Position numbers and translations under genes: made by a program | Notes under the pieces: generated by a model | What the model was told of the DNA's origin: nothing | What the model saw: only the letters and a program-made list of their open reading frames with translations | Database searches by the model: none | DNA from: Hyphomicrobium sp. | GTDB taxonomy: Bacteria > Pseudomonadota > Alphaproteobacteria > Rhizobiales > Hyphomicrobiaceae | Direction: 5' to 3' | NCBI GenBank assembly: GCA_022841965.1 | Contig: JALHQM010000007.1 | Coordinates: forward strand, 1-56,402 | DNA length: 56,402 nt | Shown: one piece after another, positions 17,810-24,678 of the stretch | How positions within the stretch are numbered: position 1 is the first letter of the stretch | How the letters are laid out: each line of letters starts with the position of its first letter

Positions 17810-17843
17810 GAGGTGTTGACGGTCGAGAGTTATGAGATTGCGG

Positions 17844-17875
17844 TCGGGCCCTTCGCGGGCCCGATCCTGTTTTTG
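17844..17875 (+). terminator. Rho-independent terminator after ndk
   Basis: An 8-bp GC-rich stem (TCGGGCCC with GGGCCCGA) and a 5-base loop are followed by TCCTGTTTTT. It lies 34 bases after the ndk stop and ends 12 bases before cobT, so cobT expression would need readthrough or a promoter inside this gap. Confidence 0.8.
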
Positions 17876-17886
17876 ACGGGTGCTGC

Positions 17887-18906
17887 ATGATCGATCCGGA
17901 AAAGGTTGCCGCTCATCTCGACGCTCTTGCGAAGCCCAAGGGTAGTCTTGGGCGGCTGGAAGAGTTGGCCGTTCGGCTTGGGTCGATACAGGGGACGCTG
18001 AGGCCGGAGACAAAGCCGCGGCGGCTCATCGTGTTTGCGGGCGATCATGGCGTTGTTGCGGATGGTGTCGGGATTTGGCCGCAGGCGGTGACGGGAGCGA
18101 TGGTGGCCACAATTGCGGCGGGGCGGGCAACATGCTCGGCGCTGGCGCGGGCCTATGACGCGTCGGTGCGGCTTGTCGATGTCGGGTCGATCGTGCGCGA
18201 GGTGCCGGCGGGACCGGTTTATTGCGATCGGCGCGTGGGACGGGGGACTTTGAGCCTGGCGCAGGGGCCGGCGATGACGTCGGACCAGTTCTGGGCGGCG
18301 TGGATGGTGGGGCAGACGGCAGTGGCGGATGCGCGGGCGGATGGCGTGCGCGTTGTCGTGTTGGGCGAGATCGGGATCGGGAATACGACGGCGGCGGCGG
18401 CGTTGATCGCGTTGGGATGTGAGCAGGAGAGTGATGCGCTCGTCGGCTCGGGAGCGGGGGCGACTGCGGAGACGTTGGAGCGCAAGCGGGCCATTGTGCG
18501 CGCCGCCGTGGCGCGGGCGCGCGCCGTTCTTGACGATGATCCCGTGGCGGCGATGGCGGGCGTGGCGGGATTTGAGATCGTCGCCATGGCCGGCGCGATC
18601 GCGGCGGCGGGGGATGCGGATCTGCCGGTCGTCCTCGATGGCGTGGTTTCGGGCGCTGCGGCGATCGTGGCTCAAGCGGTTGATCCGGCGGCGCTGGAGA
18701 CGGCCATTGCGTCGCATGTGAGCGCGGAACCAGCGCATCGCATGGCGCTCGATCGTCTGGGCTTGGAGCCGTATCTTGATTGGGGATTGCGGTTGGGCGA
18801 GGGGACAGGGGCGCTCTTAATGCTGCCGATGCTGGACGCGGCGGCCGCACTTCTCAAAGATGTGGCAACACTGGACGAGGTGACAGGCGGAGGCGGTGGC
18901 ATATGA
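17887..18906 (+). CDS. cobT: Nicotinate-nucleotide--dimethylbenzimidazole phosphoribosyltransferase
   Basis: The 339-residue CobT makes alpha-ribazole phosphate from nicotinate mononucleotide and DMB in assembly of the cobalamin lower ligand. The blocks 'KPKGSLGRLEELA', 'VFAGDHGV', 'GEIGIGNTT' and the C-terminal 'RLGEGTGALL' are characteristic. Its stop overlaps the cobS start as ATGA. No cobalamin riboswitch fits in the short gap upstream. Confidence 0.97.
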   Translation: MIDPEKVAAHLDALAKPKGSLGRLEELAVRLGSIQGTLRPETKPRRLIVFAGDHGVVADGVGIWPQAVTGAMVATIAAGRATCSALARAYDASVRLVDVGSIVREVPAGPVYCDRRVGRGTLSLAQGPAMTSDQFWAAWMVGQTAVADARADGVRVVVLGEIGIGNTTAAAALIALGCEQESDALVGSGAGATAETLERKRAIVRAAVARARAVLDDDPVAAMAGVAGFEIVAMAGAIAAAGDADLPVVLDGVVSGAAAIVAQAVDPAALETAIASHVSAEPAHRMALDRLGLEPYLDWGLRLGEGTGALLMLPMLDAAAALLKDVATLDEVTGGGGGI

Positions 18907-19709
18907 GCGAGCGCGGCGTCGGGCTTCAGTGGCATGACGCGCCGTGGCCGCGGGCGTTCTTCACGGCGGTACAGTTTCTGACGCGGCTGCCGGTGCCGGG
19001 TGGCGAAACGCGCGATCTGTCAACTTTTCCAGACGATATCAAGCGGGGGCTGCAATTCTTTCCGGTGATCGGCGCGGGGGTTGGCCTGCTGACCGCGCTT
19101 GCACTTTTGATGTTCGATCGCGTGCTGCCGCTGCCGGTTGCGATCATCGCGGCTTTGGCGGTCGAAGCGCGGCTGACGGGCGCGTTTCACGAGGATGCGG
19201 TGGCGGATTTCTGTGATGCGTTCGGGGGCGGGTGGACGCGCGAGGACGTGCTGACGATTTTGAAGGATAGCCGCATTGGCAGCTATGGCGCGTTGGGACT
19301 CGTGCTGGCGGTGGCATTGCGGGCGGGTGGGTTGATGGCGCTTGGCGATGTGTGGAGTGCGGTGGCGGCCCTCCTGATCGCGGGGGCTATCGGGCGCCTC
19401 GTCATTCTTGCGGTGATGGCGGTGGTGCCGCCGGTGCCGGCGCGGGAGGGTTTGGCGAAGGACGTCGGGCAGGTTGCCGATTGGGGCACGTTCTGGCGCG
19501 GGGTGATGTGGTGCGCGCCGGTGGTGTTGTTTGCACTCATGTTTGATTTTGTTGGAATGGCTGCCGCCGTGTTGGCCATTGCGGCGTTTGTCGTCTGGTT
19601 TCGCGGGTATTTGCTGCGGCGGTTGGGTGGTGTGACGGGCGATTGCCTGGGTTTTTCGGCGTACGCGGGGATGATCCTGACGACGCTGGCTCTGGCGCGC
19701 GACGGGTAA
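18903..19709 (+). CDS. cobS: Adenosylcobinamide-GDP ribazoletransferase
   Basis: This 268-residue polytopic inner-membrane enzyme joins adenosylcobinamide-GDP to alpha-ribazole (phosphate), the last stage of cobalamin nucleotide-loop assembly. 'FLTRLPVPG' near residue 22 and 'FHEDAVADFCDAFGGGWTRE' near 98-117 (the metal-binding region) are typical. The start ATG 18903 overlaps the cobT stop. The histidine phosphatase gene begins 4 bases after it. Confidence 0.95.
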   Translation: MSERGVGLQWHDAPWPRAFFTAVQFLTRLPVPGGETRDLSTFPDDIKRGLQFFPVIGAGVGLLTALALLMFDRVLPLPVAIIAALAVEARLTGAFHEDAVADFCDAFGGGWTREDVLTILKDSRIGSYGALGLVLAVALRAGGLMALGDVWSAVAALLIAGAIGRLVILAVMAVVPPVPAREGLAKDVGQVADWGTFWRGVMWCAPVVLFALMFDFVGMAAAVLAIAAFVVWFRGYLLRRLGGVTGDCLGFSAYAGMILTTLALARDG

Positions 19710-19713
19710 GCCC

Positions 19714-20280
19714 ATGCGCGTTGTCCATCTCGTTCGGCATACAGCAGTGGCGGCGCACTGGGCGGGGCGATGTTACGGGCAGAGCGATGTGGGGCTCAGC
19801 CGTGAGGGGCGGGCGGCGGCGCGATCATTGGGGCTACGCATTGCGGCGCTGGGCGCGCGGCGGATTTATATTTCACCGTTGCGGCGGGCGCGTTTTTTGG
19901 CAGGGCTGGTTGTGCGCGAGGCGGCCAACATCGATCTCGTCATTGATGCGCGGTTGGCCGAGTGCCACTTTGGGGCTTGGGAAGGGCAGACTTGGGACGC
20001 GATTTACGCTGCGAGCGGGGACGCGATGATGGGGCTTGTCACGGCGCCGGCTACGTTCCGGCCGGGTGGGCACGGAGAGGCGACCTTTACCGTGCGGGAC
20101 CGGGCGATGGCGTGGCTTGATGCGGCGGCGCATGTGCCGGGTGGACCGGTGGTTGCGATCTGTCATGGCGGCCCGATTGCGGCGATCCGTGGGACGCTGG
20201 CTGGCGCGCCGGTGGAAGAGTGGCCGGGTCTGGTGCCGAGGCTGGGCGAGATTGTGACGATCAAGGTCTTATCGGCCTGA
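19714..20280 (+). CDS. Histidine phosphatase, probable alpha-ribazole phosphatase
   Basis: The 188-residue protein of the phosphoglycerate mutase-like family has the catalytic 'HLVRHTAVA' at the N-terminus, 'YGQSDVGLSREG', and the second histidine in 'ICHGGPIAAIRG'. Its place directly after cobT and cobS makes CobC, which removes the 5' phosphate of alpha-ribazole phosphate, the likely role. The His family alone would not prove this. cobU, the usual fourth partner, is not in the window. Confidence 0.85.
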   Translation: MRVVHLVRHTAVAAHWAGRCYGQSDVGLSREGRAAARSLGLRIAALGARRIYISPLRRARFLAGLVVREAANIDLVIDARLAECHFGAWEGQTWDAIYAASGDAMMGLVTAPATFRPGGHGEATFTVRDRAMAWLDAAAHVPGGPVVAICHGGPIAAIRGTLAGAPVEEWPGLVPRLGEIVTIKVLSA

Positions 20281-20400
20281 ACCTGCTATTGGCCGCAGAA
20301 ACTGCGCAATTGCCGTGCAGAGAGTATCGACGGCGGGGTGTGTCCGCAGCCCCGGCGTGAGGGCCCGTGCCGTTATCTGTGGATGATCGAGGAAACGCTA

Positions 20401-21213
20401 ATGAAAAAAATTGTCCTGATGGCTGCTGCACTCGCGGTGCTGATGCCTCTGGTGCCACAGGTGGCCCTGGCCCAACGAGATCGAGATAGAGATCGCGATG
20501 TCGAACGCTTCGACGAGCGGTCGTTTTATGAAGACCGGCGCGGCGGTGGTTGGAACCGCATCGGTGAAATCGTGGTGAAGCCGCGCGTTGAACGCGAAGT
20601 CATTCGCATCAATCCGCGTGATGGCGTGTTCAGCCGCGTCGGTGTGCGCGCGTTTGATGGCGACGTCGAGATCATCGAACTCAACATCCGCTACGGCAAC
20701 AACGAAGTGGAGCGTCTGCGCATCGACAAGATCGTGCGCGCTGGAACCGGTTTGCCGCCGATCGATCTGCCGGGGCGCGTGCGCCGGCTGAGAGACATCG
20801 AAGTCGTCTACCGCACATTCGGCCCGGCGCGGATCGAACTCGTGGGCCGCGAAGGCGGTTTCGGGCCGGGTCCAGGGGCTGGTCCGGGGCCTGGGCGTTG
20901 GCAGGAATTGGGCTGCTCGAAGGTCGGGTTCCTGGAAGGCAAGGATGTCATTCGTGTCGGCCGCCAGGAAGGGGCGTTCCGCGCTATCAAACTCACCGTG
21001 CGCGGAAACAAGCTGCGGTTGGAGCGTTTGCGGGTCGTTTACGCCAACGGTCAGGCTGAAGACTTGGCGGTTCGGACCGTTATCCCGGAAGGTGCCGAGA
21101 CACGTCCGATCGATCTGTCGGGACGGCATCGTGGCATCGACTACATCGATCTGCGTTACCTGCCGCAGATCACGTTTGGTGGACGCGCCACCGTTTGTGT
21201 TTCCGGACTTTGA
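20401..21213 (+). CDS. Secreted protein with two DUF2541-like domains
   Basis: The product has 270 residues with a clear signal peptide ending 'QVALA'. An Asp/Arg-rich stretch ('QRDRDRDRD') follows. Two copies of the same domain of about 95 residues come next, joined by a Gly/Pro linker ('GPGPGAGPGPG'): compare 'VIRINPRDGVFSRVGV...PIDLPGR' with 'VIRVGRQEGAFRAIKL...PIDLSGR'. The repeat resembles DUF2541, whose function is unknown. ATG 20401 has GAGGAAA upstream. A small secreted protein gene follows 18 bases later. Confidence 0.8.
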   Translation: MKKIVLMAAALAVLMPLVPQVALAQRDRDRDRDVERFDERSFYEDRRGGGWNRIGEIVVKPRVEREVIRINPRDGVFSRVGVRAFDGDVEIIELNIRYGNNEVERLRIDKIVRAGTGLPPIDLPGRVRRLRDIEVVYRTFGPARIELVGREGGFGPGPGAGPGPGRWQELGCSKVGFLEGKDVIRVGRQEGAFRAIKLTVRGNKLRLERLRVVYANGQAEDLAVRTVIPEGAETRPIDLSGRHRGIDYIDLRYLPQITFGGRATVCVSGL

Positions 21214-21231
21214 GATTGGAAGGAGCCTGAC

Positions 21232-21495
21232 ATGATAAAACGTATGATGGCCGTCGTTGTGATCTTGGCCGCGGGTTCAGGAGTTGTGTTTGCGGCGCCG
21301 CCCGCCTCCAAGGATGCGTGCCTTGAGCAGGCATTTGCTTTAGCCGAGAAAGCAGCAGCAAAGAAGTTTGCCACCGATAAGCAGACCAAGATCGAGGGGC
21401 AGTTGACAGTGCTTGAGGGCAAGTGTGCCGCTGACGATCTGGCGGGAGCCGAAGGCGATATCAAAACAATCGAAGCGGACATTGCTGGCGGTTGA
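21232..21495 (+). CDS. Small secreted protein of unknown function
   Basis: This 87-residue protein has a signal peptide ending near 'VVFAAPP' and a helical mature part with two cysteines ('DACLEQ' and 'GKCAADD') that could form a disulfide. GGAAGGAG precedes the ATG. It is probably in an operon with the double-DUF2541 gene, and a strong terminator follows. No family recognised. Confidence 0.75.
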   Translation: MIKRMMAVVVILAAGSGVVFAAPPASKDACLEQAFALAEKAAAKKFATDKQTKIEGQLTVLEGKCAADDLAGAEGDIKTIEADIAGG

Positions 21496-21516
21496 TCGTT
21501 GGTGCGCGACATGACG

Positions 21517-21551
21517 ACGGCGCCGGTGGATGCACCGGCGCCGTTTTCTTT
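21517..21551 (+). terminator. Rho-independent terminator
   Basis: A perfect 12-bp stem (ACGGCGCCGGTG with CACCGGCGCCGT) and a GATG loop are followed by TTTCTTT. It serves the two secreted-protein genes and may also limit readthrough from the convergent P450 gene, which ends 20 bases away. Confidence 0.85.
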
Positions 21552-21570
21552 GTTGGATGTGTTTGAATGT

Positions 21571-22938
21571 CTAGCTCAGTTCGCGAATGCGGAACATGAG
21601 GCCGCCCTTGGGCGTCAGCGTCACCGTGCCGGAGAATCCTGGCGGTTCCTTGCCCAAATATTCAGGGCGGAAGCGGCGCAGCAGCATGGACAGCGCGAGC
21701 GTGTTTTCGACCTGGCTCATGGCGCCGCCGATGCAGGAGCGCTTGCCGCCGCCGAAGGGAAGGTAGGAATACTTTACTTGGCCTTTGGTGCCGCCCATCC
21801 AGCGCTCAGGCCGGAACTCTTCGGGTTCGTCCCAGAATTTCGGATTGTGGTGCGCGCCGTAGGCAAACATCACGACGCGGTCGCCGGGTTTGATCTCTTT
21901 GCCGCCAATGACGTCGTCTTTGGTGGCGACGCGGATCAGGCCCCAAATGGGCGGGTAGATGCGCATCGTTTCCTGAACGACAGCGCGGGTGTAGGCGAGC
22001 GCTGAATAGTCGGCGGAGGTCGGCTCGCGGTCGCCGTAGACTGTTTCGCCTTCCTTGCGGATGCGGTCGGCAGCCTCGGGGTTTTTCGACGTTAGGTACA
22101 GCGCCCAGGCGAGTGTCAGGGCCGTGGTTTCGGTGCCAGCCCACAGGTACTGCTTCAATTCGTCGACGGCTTGCTGCGCATCGAACTCGGGAACGCTGGG
22201 ATCGGCGACGACGGCCTCGATCATCTTGAGAAGCGTGCGCTGGCGATCTTCGTTGGGGTTCTGCGCGAAAACGGCGGGTGGCACGCTGGCCCAAATCTCC
22301 ATGGCCTTGGCGGCATTTTCTTCGGTGATGTTGACGCCATCCTCACCATGGAGAACGCGCATGCGGATGGCCTTGTGCTCCATCACGTCGGTATAGGTTT
22401 TTACGCACTTGAAGACGAAGTGCGGATTGAAAGGCATGTCGCGGTCGAACAGCGCCTTGCAGATCATGTCAGCGGCGAGCGTCCACGTCTGCTCGACCAT
22501 TTCAAATGACTCGCCCGTTTCAGCGAGTTTCGACCACAGGTCCATCTTGGTGCGAATGGCCTGCAGGAAGTAGGGGATGTATTCGGCGAACATATCCGGA
22601 TGGAATGCCGGCTGCTGTGGCATGCGGATTTTTTGCCAGAGCACGCCGTCGTTCGTGATCATGGAATTGCCGAAGACGGGTTTGAGGCCGTCGAAGTATT
22701 TGATGTAGTCGTCGGCTTTGGTGACGAGGACGTGCTTGAAATGCTCGGGTTCTGTGAGGAAAACCACGCGCTGGTCGGCAATGTTGACCGCGATCACCGG
22801 GCCGTAACGGTCGGCCATCATCTGCAGCGTCTGCATCGGGTTGTCGGGATTCCCCTTGGACAGGGCCGACAGTTTGAACCAGATGCTATTCGCTTCGCCG
22901 AGACCCTGCGTGTGACCGAGGTTCTGCTGAATCGTCAT
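21571..22938 (-). CDS. Cytochrome P450
   Basis: This 455-residue haem monooxygenase has the I-helix 'AGTETTALT', the K-helix 'ETMR' in 'VVQETMRIYPP', and the haem-binding loop 'FGGGKRSCIGG' with Cys402. There is no membrane anchor and no fused reductase, so it needs separate electron donors, none of which are nearby. The sequence style resembles fatty-acid or terpene hydroxylating P450s, but the substrate cannot be told. ATG 22938 is preceded by GGAGACGAAAG. The longer frame to 23022 lacks such support. A dyad upstream may be an operator. Confidence 0.93.
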   Translation of the reverse strand: MTIQQNLGHTQGLGEANSIWFKLSALSKGNPDNPMQTLQMMADRYGPVIAVNIADQRVVFLTEPEHFKHVLVTKADDYIKYFDGLKPVFGNSMITNDGVLWQKIRMPQQPAFHPDMFAEYIPYFLQAIRTKMDLWSKLAETGESFEMVEQTWTLAADMICKALFDRDMPFNPHFVFKCVKTYTDVMEHKAIRMRVLHGEDGVNITEENAAKAMEIWASVPPAVFAQNPNEDRQRTLLKMIEAVVADPSVPEFDAQQAVDELKQYLWAGTETTALTLAWALYLTSKNPEAADRIRKEGETVYGDREPTSADYSALAYTRAVVQETMRIYPPIWGLIRVATKDDVIGGKEIKPGDRVVMFAYGAHHNPKFWDEPEEFRPERWMGGTKGQVKYSYLPFGGGKRSCIGGAMSQVENTLALSMLLRRFRPEYLGKEPPGFSGTVTLTPKGGLMFRIRELS

Positions 22939-23104
22939 GCTTTCGTCTCCAAGCCGCTCAAGCGCGGCTTCTATTCCGGTTAGACCCGGCGATACCTGAT
23001 GCGAGAAACGCTGGCGTCGCATGAAGCTGGGTACGCGGGCCGCTCTGGCCGGCCGTTGCCGGTTCGCTCACAGTGCAAGCCCGCGGGGCGTCGAACCGTT
23101 GCGT

Positions 23105-23121
23105 GACCTAACACTGAGGTC
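23105..23121. promoter_or_regulatory. Inverted repeat upstream of the P450 gene
   Basis: GACCT-N7-AGGTC lies in the 266-base gap between purN and the P450 gene, about 167 bases before the P450 start. The size and symmetry suit a dimeric repressor, but no regulator gene is adjacent and short dyads occur by chance. Confidence 0.25.
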
Positions 23122-23204
23122 GCGAGAGTGTCCATGAGACGGGTCCGCCCGCGTCAATTTACCGGCGGACGGTAACCAAAGTGGCACGCGAAATCCCGGT
23201 TTAA

Positions 23205-23861
23205 TCAAACTTGGGGTGAAAATTTGGCCCAGGTTGCGTTAACGTCTGACCGCGACGAGGTTTTATTGCCGTCAACGGTGATCTGTCCGCAGGCGAACAA
23301 TTCCAGAATTCTGGGGTAAAGTTGGTGTTCGGCTGCGAGCACGCGCGCGGCTAGTTCGGGTTCGGTGTCGGTGGCGAGCACGGGGACGGCTGCTTGACCG
23401 AGGATTGGGCCCTCATCCATTTCAGGGCGAACGAGATGGACGGTGCAGCCAGCGAACTTGACGCCGGCCGCAAGCGCGCGGGCATGTGTGTCCAGCCCCT
23501 TAAAGGCTGGAAGAAGTGCTGGATGAATGTTGAGCATGCGATCTTGCCAGAGATTGACGAACTCTGGCGTCATGAGGCGCATGAAGCCGGCGAGGCAGAC
23601 GAGGTCGACGCGAGACGTGGTCAGGATGCCGTGCAGCTGGCTCTCGAAGTGGGCGCGGTCGGAATAGAGTTTGTGGTCCATGGCGATCGCAGGAATGCCC
23701 TGTTCTTTTGCCCAAGCGATCCCGGGTGCATCGGGGCGGTTCGATATCACGACCACGATGTCGGCGGGATAATCAGGGCGGCGGGCTGCCTGAACCAGGC
23801 TTTTCATATTTGAGCCGCGGCCGGAAATGAGAATGGCAGTGCGCTTTTTGGGGGCGGTCAT
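23205..23861 (-). CDS. purN: Phosphoribosylglycinamide formyltransferase
   Basis: The 218-residue PurN transfers a formyl group from 10-formyl-THF to GAR in purine synthesis. 'AILISGRGSNMKSL' binds GAR phosphate; 'MLNIHPALLPAFKGLDTH' holds the catalytic Asn and His; 'GCTVHLV..EMDEGPILGQ' supplies the Asp. purM, usually just upstream in bacteria, is absent; instead a cytochrome c gene lies 83 bases before it. The ribosome site is weak. Confidence 0.96.
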   Translation of the reverse strand: MTAPKKRTAILISGRGSNMKSLVQAARRPDYPADIVVVISNRPDAPGIAWAKEQGIPAIAMDHKLYSDRAHFESQLHGILTTSRVDLVCLAGFMRLMTPEFVNLWQDRMLNIHPALLPAFKGLDTHARALAAGVKFAGCTVHLVRPEMDEGPILGQAAVPVLATDTEPELAARVLAAEHQLYPRILELFACGQITVDGNKTSSRSDVNATWAKFSPQV

Positions 23862-23944
23862 GCTTGAGGGCTGGCTCCGGATACAAACAATATCCTGCGC
23901 ATAGCATGGACATGGCCAGCACGGGAACCGCGCGATGGCCGGCG

Positions 23945-24394
23945 TTAATTTTGCTGAATGCCTTCAATGTAGTCGACGAGCGCCTGCATCAGGTCACGGG
24001 CGCGCTGGTCGACGGCTGAGGGATCTTCGCCGGGATCGCCGGTCTTGCGGTAGCGGTCGCCCCAGATTGGCATATCGCGCTGGCCGTGGGCGGGGATGAC
24101 ACCTCGGCCGTCGATCATGTCGTAGATCGTGCGGGCAGGGAAAACGCCGCCGTTGCGCACGGCGATGCGCGTGAGATCGGCCGGCATGATGGAGAGCATG
24201 CGGGCTTTGGGTCCGTCGCCTTTACCGTCGAGCCCGTGGCAGGACATGCAGGCTATTTCGTATTCGGTGAGGCCGATGGGGTCTTCGCCGTCGCTCTCCC
24301 CGGTGGCCGCCCTGGTGGCGACGACGAGGACGGCGATTGCGACGAGAGCTGCCAGCGCGACGGCATTTTTATGGTGTGAAAATGTGGGGCTCAT
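23945..24394 (-). CDS. Membrane-anchored monohaem cytochrome c
   Basis: This 149-residue protein has an N-terminal hydrophobic helix at about 11-29 (uncleaved signal-anchor or signal peptide). The haem motif is Cys49-Met-Ser-Cys52-His53, followed by 'GLDGKGDGPKA', and a likely Met ligand lies in 'RDMPIWGDRY'. This is a class I, periplasm-facing electron carrier. The redox partner is not evident from its neighbours. It is divergent from the Mrp operon with a 284-base gap. Confidence 0.9.
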   Translation of the reverse strand: MSPTFSHHKNAVALAALVAIAVLVVATRAATGESDGEDPIGLTEYEIACMSCHGLDGKGDGPKARMLSIMPADLTRIAVRNGGVFPARTIYDMIDGRGVIPAHGQRDMPIWGDRYRKTGDPGEDPSAVDQRARDLMQALVDYIEGIQQN

Positions 24395-24678
24395 GGTTGG
24401 CAGTTTCGCGCTGGATCGCCGGGGCGGCGTTGATGCCGATCAAACTCATTGTTTTGCCTTGGTGGACCTGGCTTGGGCCCATGCGCGTCCATAGTTGGCG
24501 TCTGGCGGTTGGTAACTGGGTATTCCTCTTGTAAGACCGTGACGTTGCGGACTTTGCAAATGGGTCGTGAGCCCCTTAGTTGTGTCCGGATTGCGCTCCG
24601 TTGTGCGTTTCCGGTGGGGCGACGGCGTATTGATTGCCGATGGTCAACCCACTGAAATAAGAACGGTTCAAGCGCCGC

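Noticed and set aside
17810..17886. Cobalamin riboswitch before cobT
   Set aside because: The gap is 77 bases and is occupied by the ndk terminator; no B12-box-like sequence is present.
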